Positions 42,178-51,396 of a stretch of 64,000 nt of DNA are shown one piece after another. The notes beneath the pieces were generated by a model. The model saw nothing but the letters and a program-made list of their open reading frames with translations, was not told the DNA's origin and did no database searches. Positions within the stretch are counted from its first letter, which is position 1; each line of letters begins with the position of its first letter. Source of the DNA: Streptomyces sp. L2 (GTDB taxonomy: Bacteria > Actinomycetota > Actinomycetes > Streptomycetales > Streptomycetaceae); assembly GCF_004124325.1 (NCBI RefSeq), contig NZ_QBDT01000001.1, positions 4,402,001 to 4,466,000 on the forward strand. The letters are read 5' to 3'. The translations under genes and the position numbers were made by a program.

Positions 42178-45141
42178 TCAGGCCGCGGTGGCGGGGCGCA
42201 GCAGCGCCCTCACCTGCTCGGCCTCGGCCGCCCCGAACTTCTCGTGCACGCTCAGGGCCTCGCTCCAGCAGGCCCGGGCCCGGTCGGTCTGTCCGAGCCG
42301 GTCGAGGGCCTGGCCCAGCACGGTGAGGACGTTGGCCCGCATCCAGTCGCCCCCGATGACCTGGAGGGCCAGTGCCTGTTCGGCGTGGCGGGCCGCCTGC
42401 GCCGCCTGCCCGGCGCCGAGATGGGCCTCGGAGATGCGGAAGTTGGCCGTGCCCTCCCAGAGCCGCTGCCGGTTCTCCTGGAACAGCCGCAGGGCCTCGT
42501 GGAGTTGTTCGAGGGCCTCCGGTCGCCGGCCGGCGGCGCTCAGCGCGATGCCGAGGGCGAGCCGGGCGTTGGCGACCCGCAGGGTCAGGCCGAGCTGGTC
42601 GTATATCGCCAGGCCCCGCCTCGCCAGTTCGACGGCGCTGGTCAGCCGCCCGAGTTTGACGTGGATCCGGGACAGGTTGCACAGCGCGCTGGCCTCGCCC
42701 GGCAGGTTGCCGTCCGCGCGGTAGTTGGCGATGGCCTCCTGGAGGTGCCGTTCGCCGTCGTCGTTGCGCCCCTGGTAGAGGGCGATGATCCCGCGGTCGT
42801 TGGGAGCCCAGCAGCAGGGCGCGAGGTCTCCCGCCTCCTGTGCGCACAGGATGGCCAGCCGGGCCTCCTCGTCGGCCTGGGCGAACCTGTCGGAGACCAG
42901 GAGCGCGTTGGTCAGCGCGGTGCGTGCGCGGCCCTCGGCGCGGCGGTCGCCGGCCTCCTCGGCGGTGTCCCGCAGGGCGATCGCGGTGCTCTCGTACTGG
43001 TGGGAGTTGGCCCCGGACTCGGTGAGGTCCTTGGCGACCCACAGCAGGTCCACGGCCCGGCGCAGCATGCCGTGCCCCGCGCCTTGGCGCACGCAGGCCA
43101 GGAGGCAGTCGCCCTCCGCGTACAGCCAGTCCACGGCGGCCTTGGGGCCGGTGAAGGCCAGCCCCGGGTACTCGGTGCCCTCCAGGTGGTCCACCAGGCG
43201 GTCACCAGGTCGTTCGATCGCGTACACCCCCGCCGCCGTAGCCAGGTAGAAGTCCAGCAGTCGCGACAGTGCCGCGCCGCGCTCGCTGGGGGGCTGTTCG
43301 TCGCGTTCTGCGCAGGAGCGGGCGTAGAGGCGGACGAGGTCGTGGAAGCGGTAGCGGCCGGGGGCGGCGGACTCCAGGAGGGAGGTGTCGACGAGGGACT
43401 CCAGGAGGTCCTCGGTGTCCTCCGGGGGGAGGTCGAGGACGGCCGCGGCGGCGGCGAGGGACATGTCGGGGCCGTCGGCGAGGCCCAGCAGGCGGAAGGC
43501 GCGGGCCTGGGCCGGCTCCAGCTGGCCGTAGCCGAGTTCGAAGGTGGCCTTGACGGCGAGGTCGCCGGCCTGGAGTTCGTCGAGGCGGCGGCGTTCGTCG
43601 GCGAGCTTGGCGGCGAGGACGGAGACGGTCCAGGTGCGGCGGGCCGCGAGGCGGGAGGCGGCGATGCGGATGGCGAGGGGGAGGAAGCCGCAGGCGGCGA
43701 CGACGTCGAGGGCGGCCTCGCGCTCGGCGGCGACCCGCTCCTCGCCGACGATCTTCGTGAAGAGGGCCAGCGCCTCGTCGGGGGACATCACGTCCAGGTC
43801 GACCAGGTGGGCGCCGGCCAGGTCCACCATGCGCACGCGGGAGGTGACCAGGGCCGCGCAGCCCTCCATGCCGGGCAGCAGGGGCCGTACCTGGGCGGCG
43901 TCCTTGGCGTTGTCCAGCAGGACCAGGACCCGGCGGCCGTCGAGGACCGAGCGGTACAGGGCGGCCCGCTCCTCCAGGGAGTCGGGTATCGCGGAGTCCG
44001 CGGTGCCGAGGGCGCGCAGGAACGAGCCGAGGACCGTCTCCGGTTCGGCGGGGCGGTGGCCCGCGCCCTGGAGGTCGACGTAAAGCTGGCCGTCGGGGAA
44101 GGCGGTGCGGGCCCGGTGGGCGACGTGCACGGCGAGGGTCGTCTTGCCGACGCCGCCGATCCCGGCGAGCGCGGACACGGCCATCACGCGGCCCTCCGCC
44201 TCGGAGGCCGACGCCAGCACCTCGCTCAGCTCGTCCACGACGGCGCTGCGGCCGGTGAAGTCGGGTACGGAGGCGGGGAGCTGGGCCGGGCGGACGGGGA
44301 CCCGGGCGGGCTCCGCGACGGGCGCCGCGGGTGCGGCGAGGGCGGGGTCGGCCTGGAGGATGCGCTGCTGGAGTTCGCTCAGTCCGGGGCGCGGGTCGAC
44401 GCCCAGCTCCTCGGCGAGCAGGCGGCGGGTGTCGGCGTAGACGGCGAGGGCCTCGGCCTGGCGGCCGCTGCGGTACAGCGCCAGCATGAGGAGTTCGCGC
44501 AGGCGCTCGCGCAGCGGCTGCGCGGCGGTCAGCGCCGTCAGTTCGGAGACCGCCTCGGCGTGGCAGCCCTGCTCCAGGTCCATGTCGAGGCGGGATTCGA
44601 GGAGCTGGAGCCGCCATTCCTCCAGGCGGACCCGCTGGGCGTCGGCGTACGGCCCGGGTATGCCGGCCAGGGCCTCGCCGTCCCACAGGCCGAGCGCACG
44701 GTTCAGCAGCTCCCGGGCGTGGGTCAGGTCCCCGGCGCCCCGCGCCTTCTCCGCCCCGGCCGCCAGCTCCTGCGCCGCCGCCAGGTCCAGCGCGTCCTCG
44801 CCGAGACCCCGGACCGCGTAGCCCCCGGACTCGCTGACCAGGACGCCGGGATCGAGCACCTTGCGCAGCCGGGAGGCGTACGTCCGCACCGCGGCCAGCG
44901 CCTGGGAGGGCGGCTCGGTGCCCCATAGGGCGTCGATCAGCTCGGCCGCCGTGGCCGTACGGCCCTCGCGCAGCAGCAGGGCGGCGAGCAGGGCACGCTG
45001 CTGGGGGGAGCCGGTGTTCAGCGCCTCCTCGCCGTGCCAGGCCCGCACCGGACCGAGCACGCTGAAGCGCGCCGCCACCGGATCCGTGGCGTTCACGGAT
45101 CCGGGACGCCGCTGCTCCGGCACTCGCGGCCCATCGTCCAT
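42178..45141 (-). CDS. afsR: AfsR global antibiotic regulator (SARP / NB-ARC / TPR)
   Basis: 987 residues. N-terminal OmpR-type winged helix (about 25-115, RFSVLGPVRAWHGEEAL and RTATAAELIDALWG) and bacterial transcriptional activator domain (about 120-270) make the SARP module. The NB-ARC ATPase (about 290-560) has P-loop AGIGGVGKTTLA and Walker B VLVLLDNAKDA. The C-terminal 350 residues hold TPR-like helices (GNLPGEASALCNLSRIHVKLG). AfsR is phosphorylated by AfsK and activates afsS, which follows it. The order and spacing match the known afs cluster. Confidence 0.95.
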   Translation of the reverse strand: MDDGPRVPEQRRPGSVNATDPVAARFSVLGPVRAWHGEEALNTGSPQQRALLAALLLREGRTATAAELIDALWGTEPPSQALAAVRTYASRLRKVLDPGVLVSESGGYAVRGLGEDALDLAAAQELAAGAEKARGAGDLTHARELLNRALGLWDGEALAGIPGPYADAQRVRLEEWRLQLLESRLDMDLEQGCHAEAVSELTALTAAQPLRERLRELLMLALYRSGRQAEALAVYADTRRLLAEELGVDPRPGLSELQQRILQADPALAAPAAPVAEPARVPVRPAQLPASVPDFTGRSAVVDELSEVLASASEAEGRVMAVSALAGIGGVGKTTLAVHVAHRARTAFPDGQLYVDLQGAGHRPAEPETVLGSFLRALGTADSAIPDSLEERAALYRSVLDGRRVLVLLDNAKDAAQVRPLLPGMEGCAALVTSRVRMVDLAGAHLVDLDVMSPDEALALFTKIVGEERVAAEREAALDVVAACGFLPLAIRIAASRLAARRTWTVSVLAAKLADERRRLDELQAGDLAVKATFELGYGQLEPAQARAFRLLGLADGPDMSLAAAAAVLDLPPEDTEDLLESLVDTSLLESAAPGRYRFHDLVRLYARSCAERDEQPPSERGAALSRLLDFYLATAAGVYAIERPGDRLVDHLEGTEYPGLAFTGPKAAVDWLYAEGDCLLACVRQGAGHGMLRRAVDLLWVAKDLTESGANSHQYESTAIALRDTAEEAGDRRAEGRARTALTNALLVSDRFAQADEEARLAILCAQEAGDLAPCCWAPNDRGIIALYQGRNDDGERHLQEAIANYRADGNLPGEASALCNLSRIHVKLGRLTSAVELARRGLAIYDQLGLTLRVANARLALGIALSAAGRRPEALEQLHEALRLFQENRQRLWEGTANFRISEAHLGAGQAAQAARHAEQALALQVIGGDWMRANVLTVLGQALDRLGQTDRARACWSEALSVHEKFGAAEAEQVRALLRPATAA

Positions 45142-45308
45142 GCGTTCGCCCCCCTGGGTGTCACGAACAACTCCGCCAGTTTGCCTTGTTCACGGCGGTT
45201 GCGTCAGCCGTGCGAGACACCGATCACAGCCAGGCACACGGGAGTCCACAAGGCCCTCACACGCTCTCCGCACCCGCGGGGGCGGCCGGGAGGGCCGAAC
45301 CCGCTAGC

Positions 45309-45321
45309 TGACGCCCCGTCA
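45309..45321. promoter_or_regulatory. Operator 11 of the TGAC-N5-GTCA family
   Basis: Core TGACGCCCCGTCA, extended AGCTGACGCCCCGTCAGATC. Lies 22 bases before the ATG of the second amidohydrolase, downstream of the divergent afsR start. Confidence 0.73.
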
Positions 45322-45343
45322 GATCAGCGCTACCGTGAGCGTC

Positions 45344-46603
45344 ATGGACACCGACACCACCGGCACGGCCGACAGCTCCGCCTTCCCGCTGATCATCTCC
45401 GTCGACGACCACACCGTCGAGCCCGCCACCGTGTGGCAGGACCGGCTGCCGAAGAAGTACCTGGACACCGGGCCCCGCACGGTCCGCGCCCCGGTCCGGG
45501 AAATGACCTTCCTCGGCGGGCACTTCAGGCCCGTCATGGGCGACCCGGGCAGCACCGGTGACGGCCCCGTCGGCGACTGGTGGGTCTACGAGGACCTGCA
45601 CCGCCCCCTCACCCGCCTCGACACCGCCGTCGGCTACAGCAGGGACGAGATCAAGCTGGAGGTCATCACCTACGAGCAGATGCGCCCGGGCTCGTACGAC
45701 GTGCCGCGGCGCCTCGCCGACATGGACGTCAACCACGTCCAGTCCGCGCTCTGCTTCCCCACCTTCCCCCGGTTCTGCGGCCAGACCTTCACCGAGGCCC
45801 GGGACAAGGAGCTCGCGCTGCTGTGCGTGCGCGCCTACAACGACTGGATGGTGGAGGAGTGGTGCGGCCCCGAGGCGCGCGGCCGGCTCATCCCGCTCAC
45901 CCTGATCCCCCTCTGGGACGCGGAGCTGGCCGCGGCCGAGGTCCGGCGCAACGCCGCGCGCGGGGTCCGGGCCGTCGCCTTCTCCGAGATACCCCCGCAC
46001 CTGGGCCTGCCGTCCGTCCACGGCGACGACTGGGACCCCTTCCTCGCCGCCTGCGCCGAGACCGGCACGGTCGTCGCCATGCACATCGGCTCCAGCAGCC
46101 GCATGCCCAGCACCTCCCCGGACGCCCCGCCCGCCGTCGGCTCCACCATCACCTTCGCCAACTGCTGCTTCTCGATGGTCGACTGGCTGATGAGCGGCAA
46201 GTTCGAGCGCTTCCCGGGTCTGAAGGTGATGTACGCGGAGGGCCAGATCGGTTGGATCCCCTACATCCTGGAGCGCGCGGACGTGGTGTGGGAGGAGAAC
46301 CGGGGCTGGGGCGGGGTCGCCGACAAGGTGCACCGGCCGCCGTCCGAGCTGTTCACCGACCATGTCTACGGCTGCTTCTTCGACGACGCCTTCGGGCTGC
46401 GCAACCTCGACGCGATCGGCGTCGGGAACGTCCTCTACGAGACCGACTACCCGCACTCCGACTCCACCTGGCCCAAGTCCCGCGAGGTCGGCGAGGCGCA
46501 GATGGGGCACCTGCCGGCGGACGTGGTGGAGCGGATCGTCCGGGGCAACGCCATCGACCTGCTCGGTCTCACCGAGGACGGCCTCTGGCAGGGGTCCCGG
46601 TGA
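45344..46603 (+). CDS. Amidohydrolase-2 family metal-dependent hydrolase, paralog 2
   Basis: 419 residues, closely similar to the protein at 6506 over its whole length (shared stretches include ALCFPTFPRFCGQTF and VRAYNDWMVEEWCG). Metal or catalytic residues are kept: SVDDHTVEP, AMHIGSSS, ETDYPHSDST. It has its own differences, for example FANCCFSMVDWLM. GTG 45335 or ATG 45344 may start it; neither has a clear ribosome site, so leaderless translation behind operator 11 is possible. It heads an operon with an LLM oxidoreductase and an SDR; the stop overlaps the LLM GTG. Confidence 0.82.
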   Translation: MDTDTTGTADSSAFPLIISVDDHTVEPATVWQDRLPKKYLDTGPRTVRAPVREMTFLGGHFRPVMGDPGSTGDGPVGDWWVYEDLHRPLTRLDTAVGYSRDEIKLEVITYEQMRPGSYDVPRRLADMDVNHVQSALCFPTFPRFCGQTFTEARDKELALLCVRAYNDWMVEEWCGPEARGRLIPLTLIPLWDAELAAAEVRRNAARGVRAVAFSEIPPHLGLPSVHGDDWDPFLAACAETGTVVAMHIGSSSRMPSTSPDAPPAVGSTITFANCCFSMVDWLMSGKFERFPGLKVMYAEGQIGWIPYILERADVVWEENRGWGGVADKVHRPPSELFTDHVYGCFFDDAFGLRNLDAIGVGNVLYETDYPHSDSTWPKSREVGEAQMGHLPADVVERIVRGNAIDLLGLTEDGLWQGSR

Positions 46604-47523
46604 GCCTGGCGTACGGCATCCAGCTGCCCGTGCAGTCCCAGAGCACCCTCTACACGGAGGGCTGGGAGGCCGCCGCCGGGGCCGCCGACCTGGTCGAGGT
46701 GGCCCGCGCCGTGGACCGGGCCGGCTTCGCCTACCTCGCGGTCTGCGACCACGTGGCCGTCCCGCGCCGGCTCGCCCCCGCGATGAGCACGGTCTGGTAC
46801 GACCCCGTCGCCACCCTCGCCCACCTCGCGGCCGTGACCGGCCGGGTGCGGCTGCTCAGCCATGTGGCCGTCGTCGCCCTGCGGCACCCCCTCCTCACCG
46901 CCAAGCAGTACGCCACCCTCGACCACCTCTCCGGCGGCCGCCTGATCCTCGGGGTCGGGGCGGGGCACGTGCGCGAGGAGTTCGAGGTGCTCGGCGTCGA
47001 CTTCGAGCGGCGCGGGGCCCTGCTGGACGAGACGATCGACGCGCTGCGCGCCGCCCTCGGAGAGGAGGAGTTCCCCGAACACCACGGGGACTTCTTCGAC
47101 TTCGCCGGCCTCGGGCAGCGGCCCCGGCCCACGCAGACCGCCGTACCGGTGTGGGTGGGCGGTTCGTCCCCCGCGGCCGTGCGCCGGGCCGCGCTGAAGG
47201 GCGACGGCTGGCTGCCGCAGGGGGACCCGCGGGACCGGCTGCCCGGACAGATCGCGAAGCTGCGCGCGCTCCGCGAGGAGGCCGGCGTCAAGGAGCCCCT
47301 CACCGTCGGTGCGATCACCGAGCCCCTGTACGTCGGCACCGCCGGCTGGGACGTCGGGCGGCGCACCCTCACCGGGCCGCCGGAGGAGATCGCCGAGTCG
47401 CTGCGGGCGTACCGCGCGATGGGCGTGGACCAGATCCAGGTGCGGTTCCTCAGCCGGAGCCGTGACGAACTCATCGACCAGATCGCCGCGTTCGGGGCCG
47501 CAGTCGCACCCGAACTGGACTGA
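46600..47523 (+). CDS. LLM-class F420-dependent oxidoreductase
   Basis: 307 residues of the luciferase-like TIM-barrel family, Rv3520c/MmcI-like branch: GIQLPVQSQS at the N-terminus, FAYLAVCDHVAVP, LSHVAVVALRHPLLTAKQYATLDHLSGGRLILGVGAGH, and WVGGSSPAAVRRAA. The family motif for F420 binding fits better than FMN. It follows the amidohydrolase with a GTGA overlap. Mycobacterial sterol catabolism also includes an F420-type LLM protein beside DUF35/Ltp genes, as I recall, so a role in saturating or dehydrogenating an acyl-CoA intermediate is plausible. Confidence 0.86.
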   Translation: MSLAYGIQLPVQSQSTLYTEGWEAAAGAADLVEVARAVDRAGFAYLAVCDHVAVPRRLAPAMSTVWYDPVATLAHLAAVTGRVRLLSHVAVVALRHPLLTAKQYATLDHLSGGRLILGVGAGHVREEFEVLGVDFERRGALLDETIDALRAALGEEEFPEHHGDFFDFAGLGQRPRPTQTAVPVWVGGSSPAAVRRAALKGDGWLPQGDPRDRLPGQIAKLRALREEAGVKEPLTVGAITEPLYVGTAGWDVGRRTLTGPPEEIAESLRAYRAMGVDQIQVRFLSRSRDELIDQIAAFGAAVAPELD

Positions 47524-47532
47524 GGAGTCAGC

Positions 47533-48303
47533 ATGGGCAAGTTGGACGGGCGGGTCGTCCTCATCACCGGGGCGGCACGCGGGCAGGGCGAGCAGGAGGC
47601 GCGGCTGTTCCGGCAGGAGGGCGCGCGGGTCGTCGTGGCGGACGTGCTGGACGACCTGGGGGAGGCGCTGGCCAAGGAGATCGGCGCGCTCTACATCCAC
47701 CTCGACGTGGGCACGGAGGACGGCTGGCGGGAGGCCGTCGCGGCCGTCAAGGGGGGTTACGGCCGGATCGACGGGCTGGTCAACAACGCCGGCATCCTGC
47801 GCTTCAACGCCCTCGTCGACACCCCGCTGGACGAGTTCATGCAGGTCGTCCAGGTCAACCAGGTCGGCTGCTTCCTCGGGATGAAGACGGTGGCGCCCGA
47901 GATGGAGGACGGCGGCACGATCGTCAACACCGCCTCCTACACGGCGGTCACCGGGATGCCGGCCGTCGGCACCTACGCCGCGACCAAGCATGCCGTGCTC
48001 GGGCTGACCAGGGTCGCCGCGATGGAGCTGGCGGGCCGCCGCATCCGGGTCAACGCCGTGTGCCCGGGGGCCATCGACACCCCCATGTCCAACCCGGCCC
48101 GCCTCGACCCGGACGCCGACCCGGAGGAGATGAGCCGGGCCCTGGACCAGCTGTACCGCAAGCTCGTGCCGCTCGGCCGGGTCGGACAGCCGGAGGAGGT
48201 GGCCCGGCTCGCCCTGTTCCTCACCTCGGAGGACTCCTCGTACATCACCGGGCAGCCGTTCGTGATCGACGGGGGGTGGCTGGCGGGGGTCAGTGTCATC
48301 TGA
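47533..48303 (+). CDS. SDR-family dehydrogenase (3alpha/20beta-HSD-like)
   Basis: 256-residue classical SDR: cofactor motif TGAARGQGEQEARLF, NNAG in VNNAGILRFNAL, catalytic S-Y-K in NTASYTAVTGMPAVGTYAATKHA. The GARGQG variant and GG-x-L-AG end recall 3alpha,20beta-hydroxysteroid dehydrogenase and other ring-hydroxyl dehydrogenases. Good ribosome site GAGGAG. Third gene of the operator 11 operon. Its TGA stop is the first three bases of operator 12. Confidence 0.87.
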   Translation: MGKLDGRVVLITGAARGQGEQEARLFRQEGARVVVADVLDDLGEALAKEIGALYIHLDVGTEDGWREAVAAVKGGYGRIDGLVNNAGILRFNALVDTPLDEFMQVVQVNQVGCFLGMKTVAPEMEDGGTIVNTASYTAVTGMPAVGTYAATKHAVLGLTRVAAMELAGRRIRVNAVCPGAIDTPMSNPARLDPDADPEEMSRALDQLYRKLVPLGRVGQPEEVARLALFLTSEDSSYITGQPFVIDGGWLAGVSVI

Positions 48304-48313
48304 CTTCCAGTCA
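48301..48313. promoter_or_regulatory. Operator 12 (degenerate) of the TGAC-N5-GTCA family
   Basis: TGACTTCCAGTCA: both TGAC and GTCA arms present but the central GG-NN-CG is lost. It overlaps the SDR stop codon and lies 64 bases before operator 13 (start to start). Confidence 0.5.
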
Positions 48314-48364
48314 GCTATTGACGGTGACGGCGGCCGGTGCGACAGTCGGCCGACAGGCTGAATC

Positions 48365-48377
48365 TGACGGTACGTCA
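48365..48377. promoter_or_regulatory. Operator 13 of the TGAC-N5-GTCA family
   Basis: Core TGACGGTACGTCA, extended AATCTGACGGTACGTCAGAA, perfectly palindromic in the core. It lies 49 bases upstream of the LLM gene at 48427. Confidence 0.78.
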
Positions 48378-48426
48378 GAAACGCTGCTCGGAACGTCGAA
48401 ACCCTCACTCGGGACGGTGAACCGCC

Positions 48427-49545
48427 TTGGAATTCGGGCTCTTTGTACAGGGATACGTGGGCAAGCGCGCCGAGACCGACCCGCTCGCCGAGCACAAGGC
48501 ACTGATGGAGGAGACCGAGTACGTCATCCAGGCGGACAAGTCCGGCTTCAAGTACGCCTGGGCCTCCGAGCACCACTTCCTGGAGGAGTACTCGCACCTC
48601 TCCGCCAACGACGTCTTCCTCGGCTACCTCGCCCACGCCACCGAACGCATCCACCTCGGCTCCGGCATCTTCAACCCCCTCGCCCAGGTCAACCACCCCG
48701 TGAAGGTCGCCGAGAAGGTCGCCATGCTCGACCACCTCAGCGAGGGCCGCTTCGAGTTCGGCAGCGGGCGCGGCGCCGGCTCGCACGAGATCCTCGGGTT
48801 CCTCCCGGGCATCACCGACATGAACTACACCAAGGAGATCTGGGAAGAGACCATCGCCGAGTTCCCCAAGATGTGGCTCCAGGACGAGTACGCGGGCTTC
48901 CAGGGCAAGCACTGGCAGCTCCCGCCGAGGAAGGTCCTGCCCAAGCCGTACGGCAAGTCCCACCCCGCGATGTGGTACGCCGCCGGGTCCCCGCCCTCGT
49001 ACGCCATGGCCGCGAAGAAGGGGCTCGGCGTCCTCGGCTTCAGCATCCAGAAGGTCTCCGACATGGAGTGGGTGCTGGAGCAGTACAAGACGGCCGTCGT
49101 CGACGCGGAGCCCGTCGGGGACTTCGTCAACGACAACGTCATGGTGACGACGACCGCGATCTGCGCGCCGACGCACGACGAGGCGATCGAGATCGCGGTC
49201 AACGGGGGGCTGCACTACCTGCCGTCGCTGGTCTTCCGGTACCACGACACGTTTCCTCGTCCCGAGGGGTTCCCGGTGTGGCCGGAGACGCTGCCGCAGT
49301 ACACGCCGGAGTTCGTGGAGCTGCTCATCGAGGAGGAGCTGCTGATCTGCGGGGATCCTGACGAGGTGTTGCGGCAGTGCAAGAGGTGGGAGCAGGCCGG
49401 GGCGGATCAGTTGTCGTTCGGGTTGCCTGTAGGGGTGCCGAAGGAGGAGACGTTGCAGACGATTCGGTTGATCGGGGAGAAGGTTATTCCGGAGATCGAT
49501 ACGGATCCTGTGCATCGGACGTCCCGGTTCCGGGCGGCTGTGTGA
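48427..49545 (+). CDS. LLM-class flavin/F420-dependent oxidoreductase
   Basis: 372 residues: MEFGLFVQGYVG start, WASEHHFLEEYSHLSAN, IHLGSGIFNPLAQVNHP, ERFEFG-like SEGRFEFGSGRGAGSHE. The luciferase-like barrel is longer than that of the LLM at 46600 and nearer the bacterial luciferase alpha-type, so FMN or F420 are both possible. The start is TTG (48427), an uncommon codon, chosen because it matches the conserved N-terminus and no ATG/GTG fits. First gene behind operators 12 and 13. Confidence 0.84.
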   Translation: MEFGLFVQGYVGKRAETDPLAEHKALMEETEYVIQADKSGFKYAWASEHHFLEEYSHLSANDVFLGYLAHATERIHLGSGIFNPLAQVNHPVKVAEKVAMLDHLSEGRFEFGSGRGAGSHEILGFLPGITDMNYTKEIWEETIAEFPKMWLQDEYAGFQGKHWQLPPRKVLPKPYGKSHPAMWYAAGSPPSYAMAAKKGLGVLGFSIQKVSDMEWVLEQYKTAVVDAEPVGDFVNDNVMVTTTAICAPTHDEAIEIAVNGGLHYLPSLVFRYHDTFPRPEGFPVWPETLPQYTPEFVELLIEEELLICGDPDEVLRQCKRWEQAGADQLSFGLPVGVPKEETLQTIRLIGEKVIPEIDTDPVHRTSRFRAAV

Positions 49546-49555
49546 GCACCGTTGC

Positions 49556-49630
49556 GGGGTGCGGGTGCGTTGTGGCTTGTCGCGCCCACGCGGCGGAGCC
49601 GCTCATCAGACACAGACCCGCGCCCCTTCA
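49556..49630 (+). repeat. Dispersed repeat type C, direct copy
   Basis: Contains GTTGTGGCTTGTCGCGCCCA followed by CGCGGCGGAGCCGC. An almost identical inverted copy lies at 52886-52963, so the pair flanks the two genes between. Confidence 0.8.
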
Positions 49631-49665
49631 AGTCGGCCTTCGCACCGGAGTTGAGAGGGAGCTCC

Positions 49666-51396
49666 ATGCTTGATCACCTCATCAGGGGCGTCACTGTCGT
49701 GGACGGCACCGGGACTACCCGCTACACCGCCGACGTCGGCATACGCGATGGCAGGATCGCCGCCATAGGGGAGATCGATGAGGACTCGCGGACCAGTGAG
49801 GACGCCCGTGGGCTCGTGCTCGCGCCCGGGTTCGTCGATCCGCATACGCATTACGACGCGCAGCTCTTCTGGGATCCGTATGCCACCCCCTCGCTCAATC
49901 ACGGGGTGACCACGGTGGCCGCCGGAAACTGCGGGTTCACGCTGGCGCCGCTCAACCCGTCCCGGCCGGAGGACGCTGACTACACGCGGCGGATGCTGGC
50001 CCGGGTGGAGGGGATGTCGCTGGTGGCGCTGGAGGAGGGGGCGCCGTGGAGCTGGCGGTCGTTCGGGGAGTATCTGGACGCCCTGGAGGGGCGGATCGCC
50101 GTCAACGCCGGGTTCATGGTGGGGCACTGTGCGCTGCGACGGTATGTGATGGGCGAGGAGGCGGTGGGCGGGCAGCCCAGCGAGGAGCAGCTCGGGGAGA
50201 TGCTGGGCCTGCTGCACGAGGCGATGGACGCCGGGGCCTGGGGGCTGTCCACCACCCAGTCGAGCACGCACGCGGACGGGGACGGGCGGCCCGTGGCCTC
50301 GCGGCATGCCCGGCCCGAGGAGCTGCTGGCGCTGTCGAGGGCCGTCGGGGAGCACGAGGGGACGCAGATCGAGGCGATCGTCGCCGGCTGTCTGGACCAG
50401 TTCAGCGACGACGAGATCGATCTGCTGGTGGAGATGAGCGTGGCGGCCGGGCGGCCGCTGAACTGGAACGTGCTGACCGTCGACGCCGCCGTACCGGAGC
50501 GGGTGCCCCGGCAGCTGAGCGCGAGTGAGCGGGCCCGGAAGGCCGGGGGCCGGGTGGTGGCGCTCACCATGCCGATCCTGACGCCGATGAACATGTCGCT
50601 CGGCACGTTCTGCGCGCTGAACCTCATTCCGGGCTGGGGCGAGGTGCTCGGGCTGCCCGTGCCCGAGCGGATCGCCCGCCTGCGGGACCCCGAGGTGCGG
50701 GCGGAGATGCTGCGCCGGGCCCGGTCCAAGGAGGCCGGGGTCTTCCGGCGGCTCGCGGACTTCGGGCGGTACGTCATCGGGGACACCTACAGCGAGGCCA
50801 ACCAGGGGCTGACCGGCCGGGTGGTGCGGGACATCGCCGCCGAGCGCGGGCAGGACCCGTTCGCCTGCCTGGTGGAGATCTGCGCGGCCGACGACCTGCG
50901 CACGGTGCTGTGGCCGATGCCGACCGACAACGACCCCGGATCGTGGGCGCTGCGCGCCGAGACCTGGCAGCACGAGGACGTGCTCCTCGGCGGCTCCGAC
51001 GCCGGCGCGCATCTGGACCGGATGTGCGGGGCGCCGTACACCACGCGGTTCCTCGGGGACTGTCTGCGCGGCCGGAGGCTGGTGGGGCCGGAACAGGCGG
51101 TGAAGATGCTGACGGACGACCCGGCGCGGCTGTTCGGGCTGCGTGAGCGCGGCCGGATCCAGGAGGGCTGGCATGCCGATCTGGTGCTGTTCGACCCGGA
51201 GCGGATCGACGCCGGCCAGGCCACCCTGGTGCACGACCTGCCGGGCGACAGCCCCCGGCTGGACGCGAAGGCGCTCGGCGTGCGGGCCGTCTGGGTCAAC
51301 GGGGTCGAGGCGATCCGGGACGACGTGGTGAGCGGGGCCGTGCCGGGCCGCGTGCTGCGCTCGGGCCGCGACACCAGGACGGTGAGCACCAGGTGA
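49666..51396 (+). CDS. N-acyl-D-amino-acid deacylase-type amidohydrolase
   Basis: 576 residues of the D-aminoacylase branch of amidohydrolases. Metal-binding PGFVDPHTHYDAQLFWDP near residue 63, the NCGFTLAPL segment, HADGDGRPV, and C-terminal GGSDAGAHLDRMCGAP followed by DLVLFDPE. GAGAGGGAG ribosome site. The stop overlaps the aldehyde dehydrogenase start (GTGA). It may hydrolyse an amide, lactone or enol-lactone in the pathway; true D-aminoacylase activity is doubtful. The first three genes behind operator 13 (LLM, this, ALDH) look like one operon despite the repeat before this gene. Confidence 0.84.
   Translation: MLDHLIRGVTVVDGTGTTRYTADVGIRDGRIAAIGEIDEDSRTSEDARGLVLAPGFVDPHTHYDAQLFWDPYATPSLNHGVTTVAAGNCGFTLAPLNPSRPEDADYTRRMLARVEGMSLVALEEGAPWSWRSFGEYLDALEGRIAVNAGFMVGHCALRRYVMGEEAVGGQPSEEQLGEMLGLLHEAMDAGAWGLSTTQSSTHADGDGRPVASRHARPEELLALSRAVGEHEGTQIEAIVAGCLDQFSDDEIDLLVEMSVAAGRPLNWNVLTVDAAVPERVPRQLSASERARKAGGRVVALTMPILTPMNMSLGTFCALNLIPGWGEVLGLPVPERIARLRDPEVRAEMLRRARSKEAGVFRRLADFGRYVIGDTYSEANQGLTGRVVRDIAAERGQDPFACLVEICAADDLRTVLWPMPTDNDPGSWALRAETWQHEDVLLGGSDAGAHLDRMCGAPYTTRFLGDCLRGRRLVGPEQAVKMLTDDPARLFGLRERGRIQEGWHADLVLFDPERIDAGQATLVHDLPGDSPRLDAKALGVRAVWVNGVEAIRDDVVSGAVPGRVLRSGRDTRTVSTR

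Noticed and set aside
41768..45141. Start of an antibiotic biosynthetic cluster because of the SARP-type AfsR
   Set aside because: AfsR is a global regulator; no PKS, NRPS or tailoring genes adjoin it.
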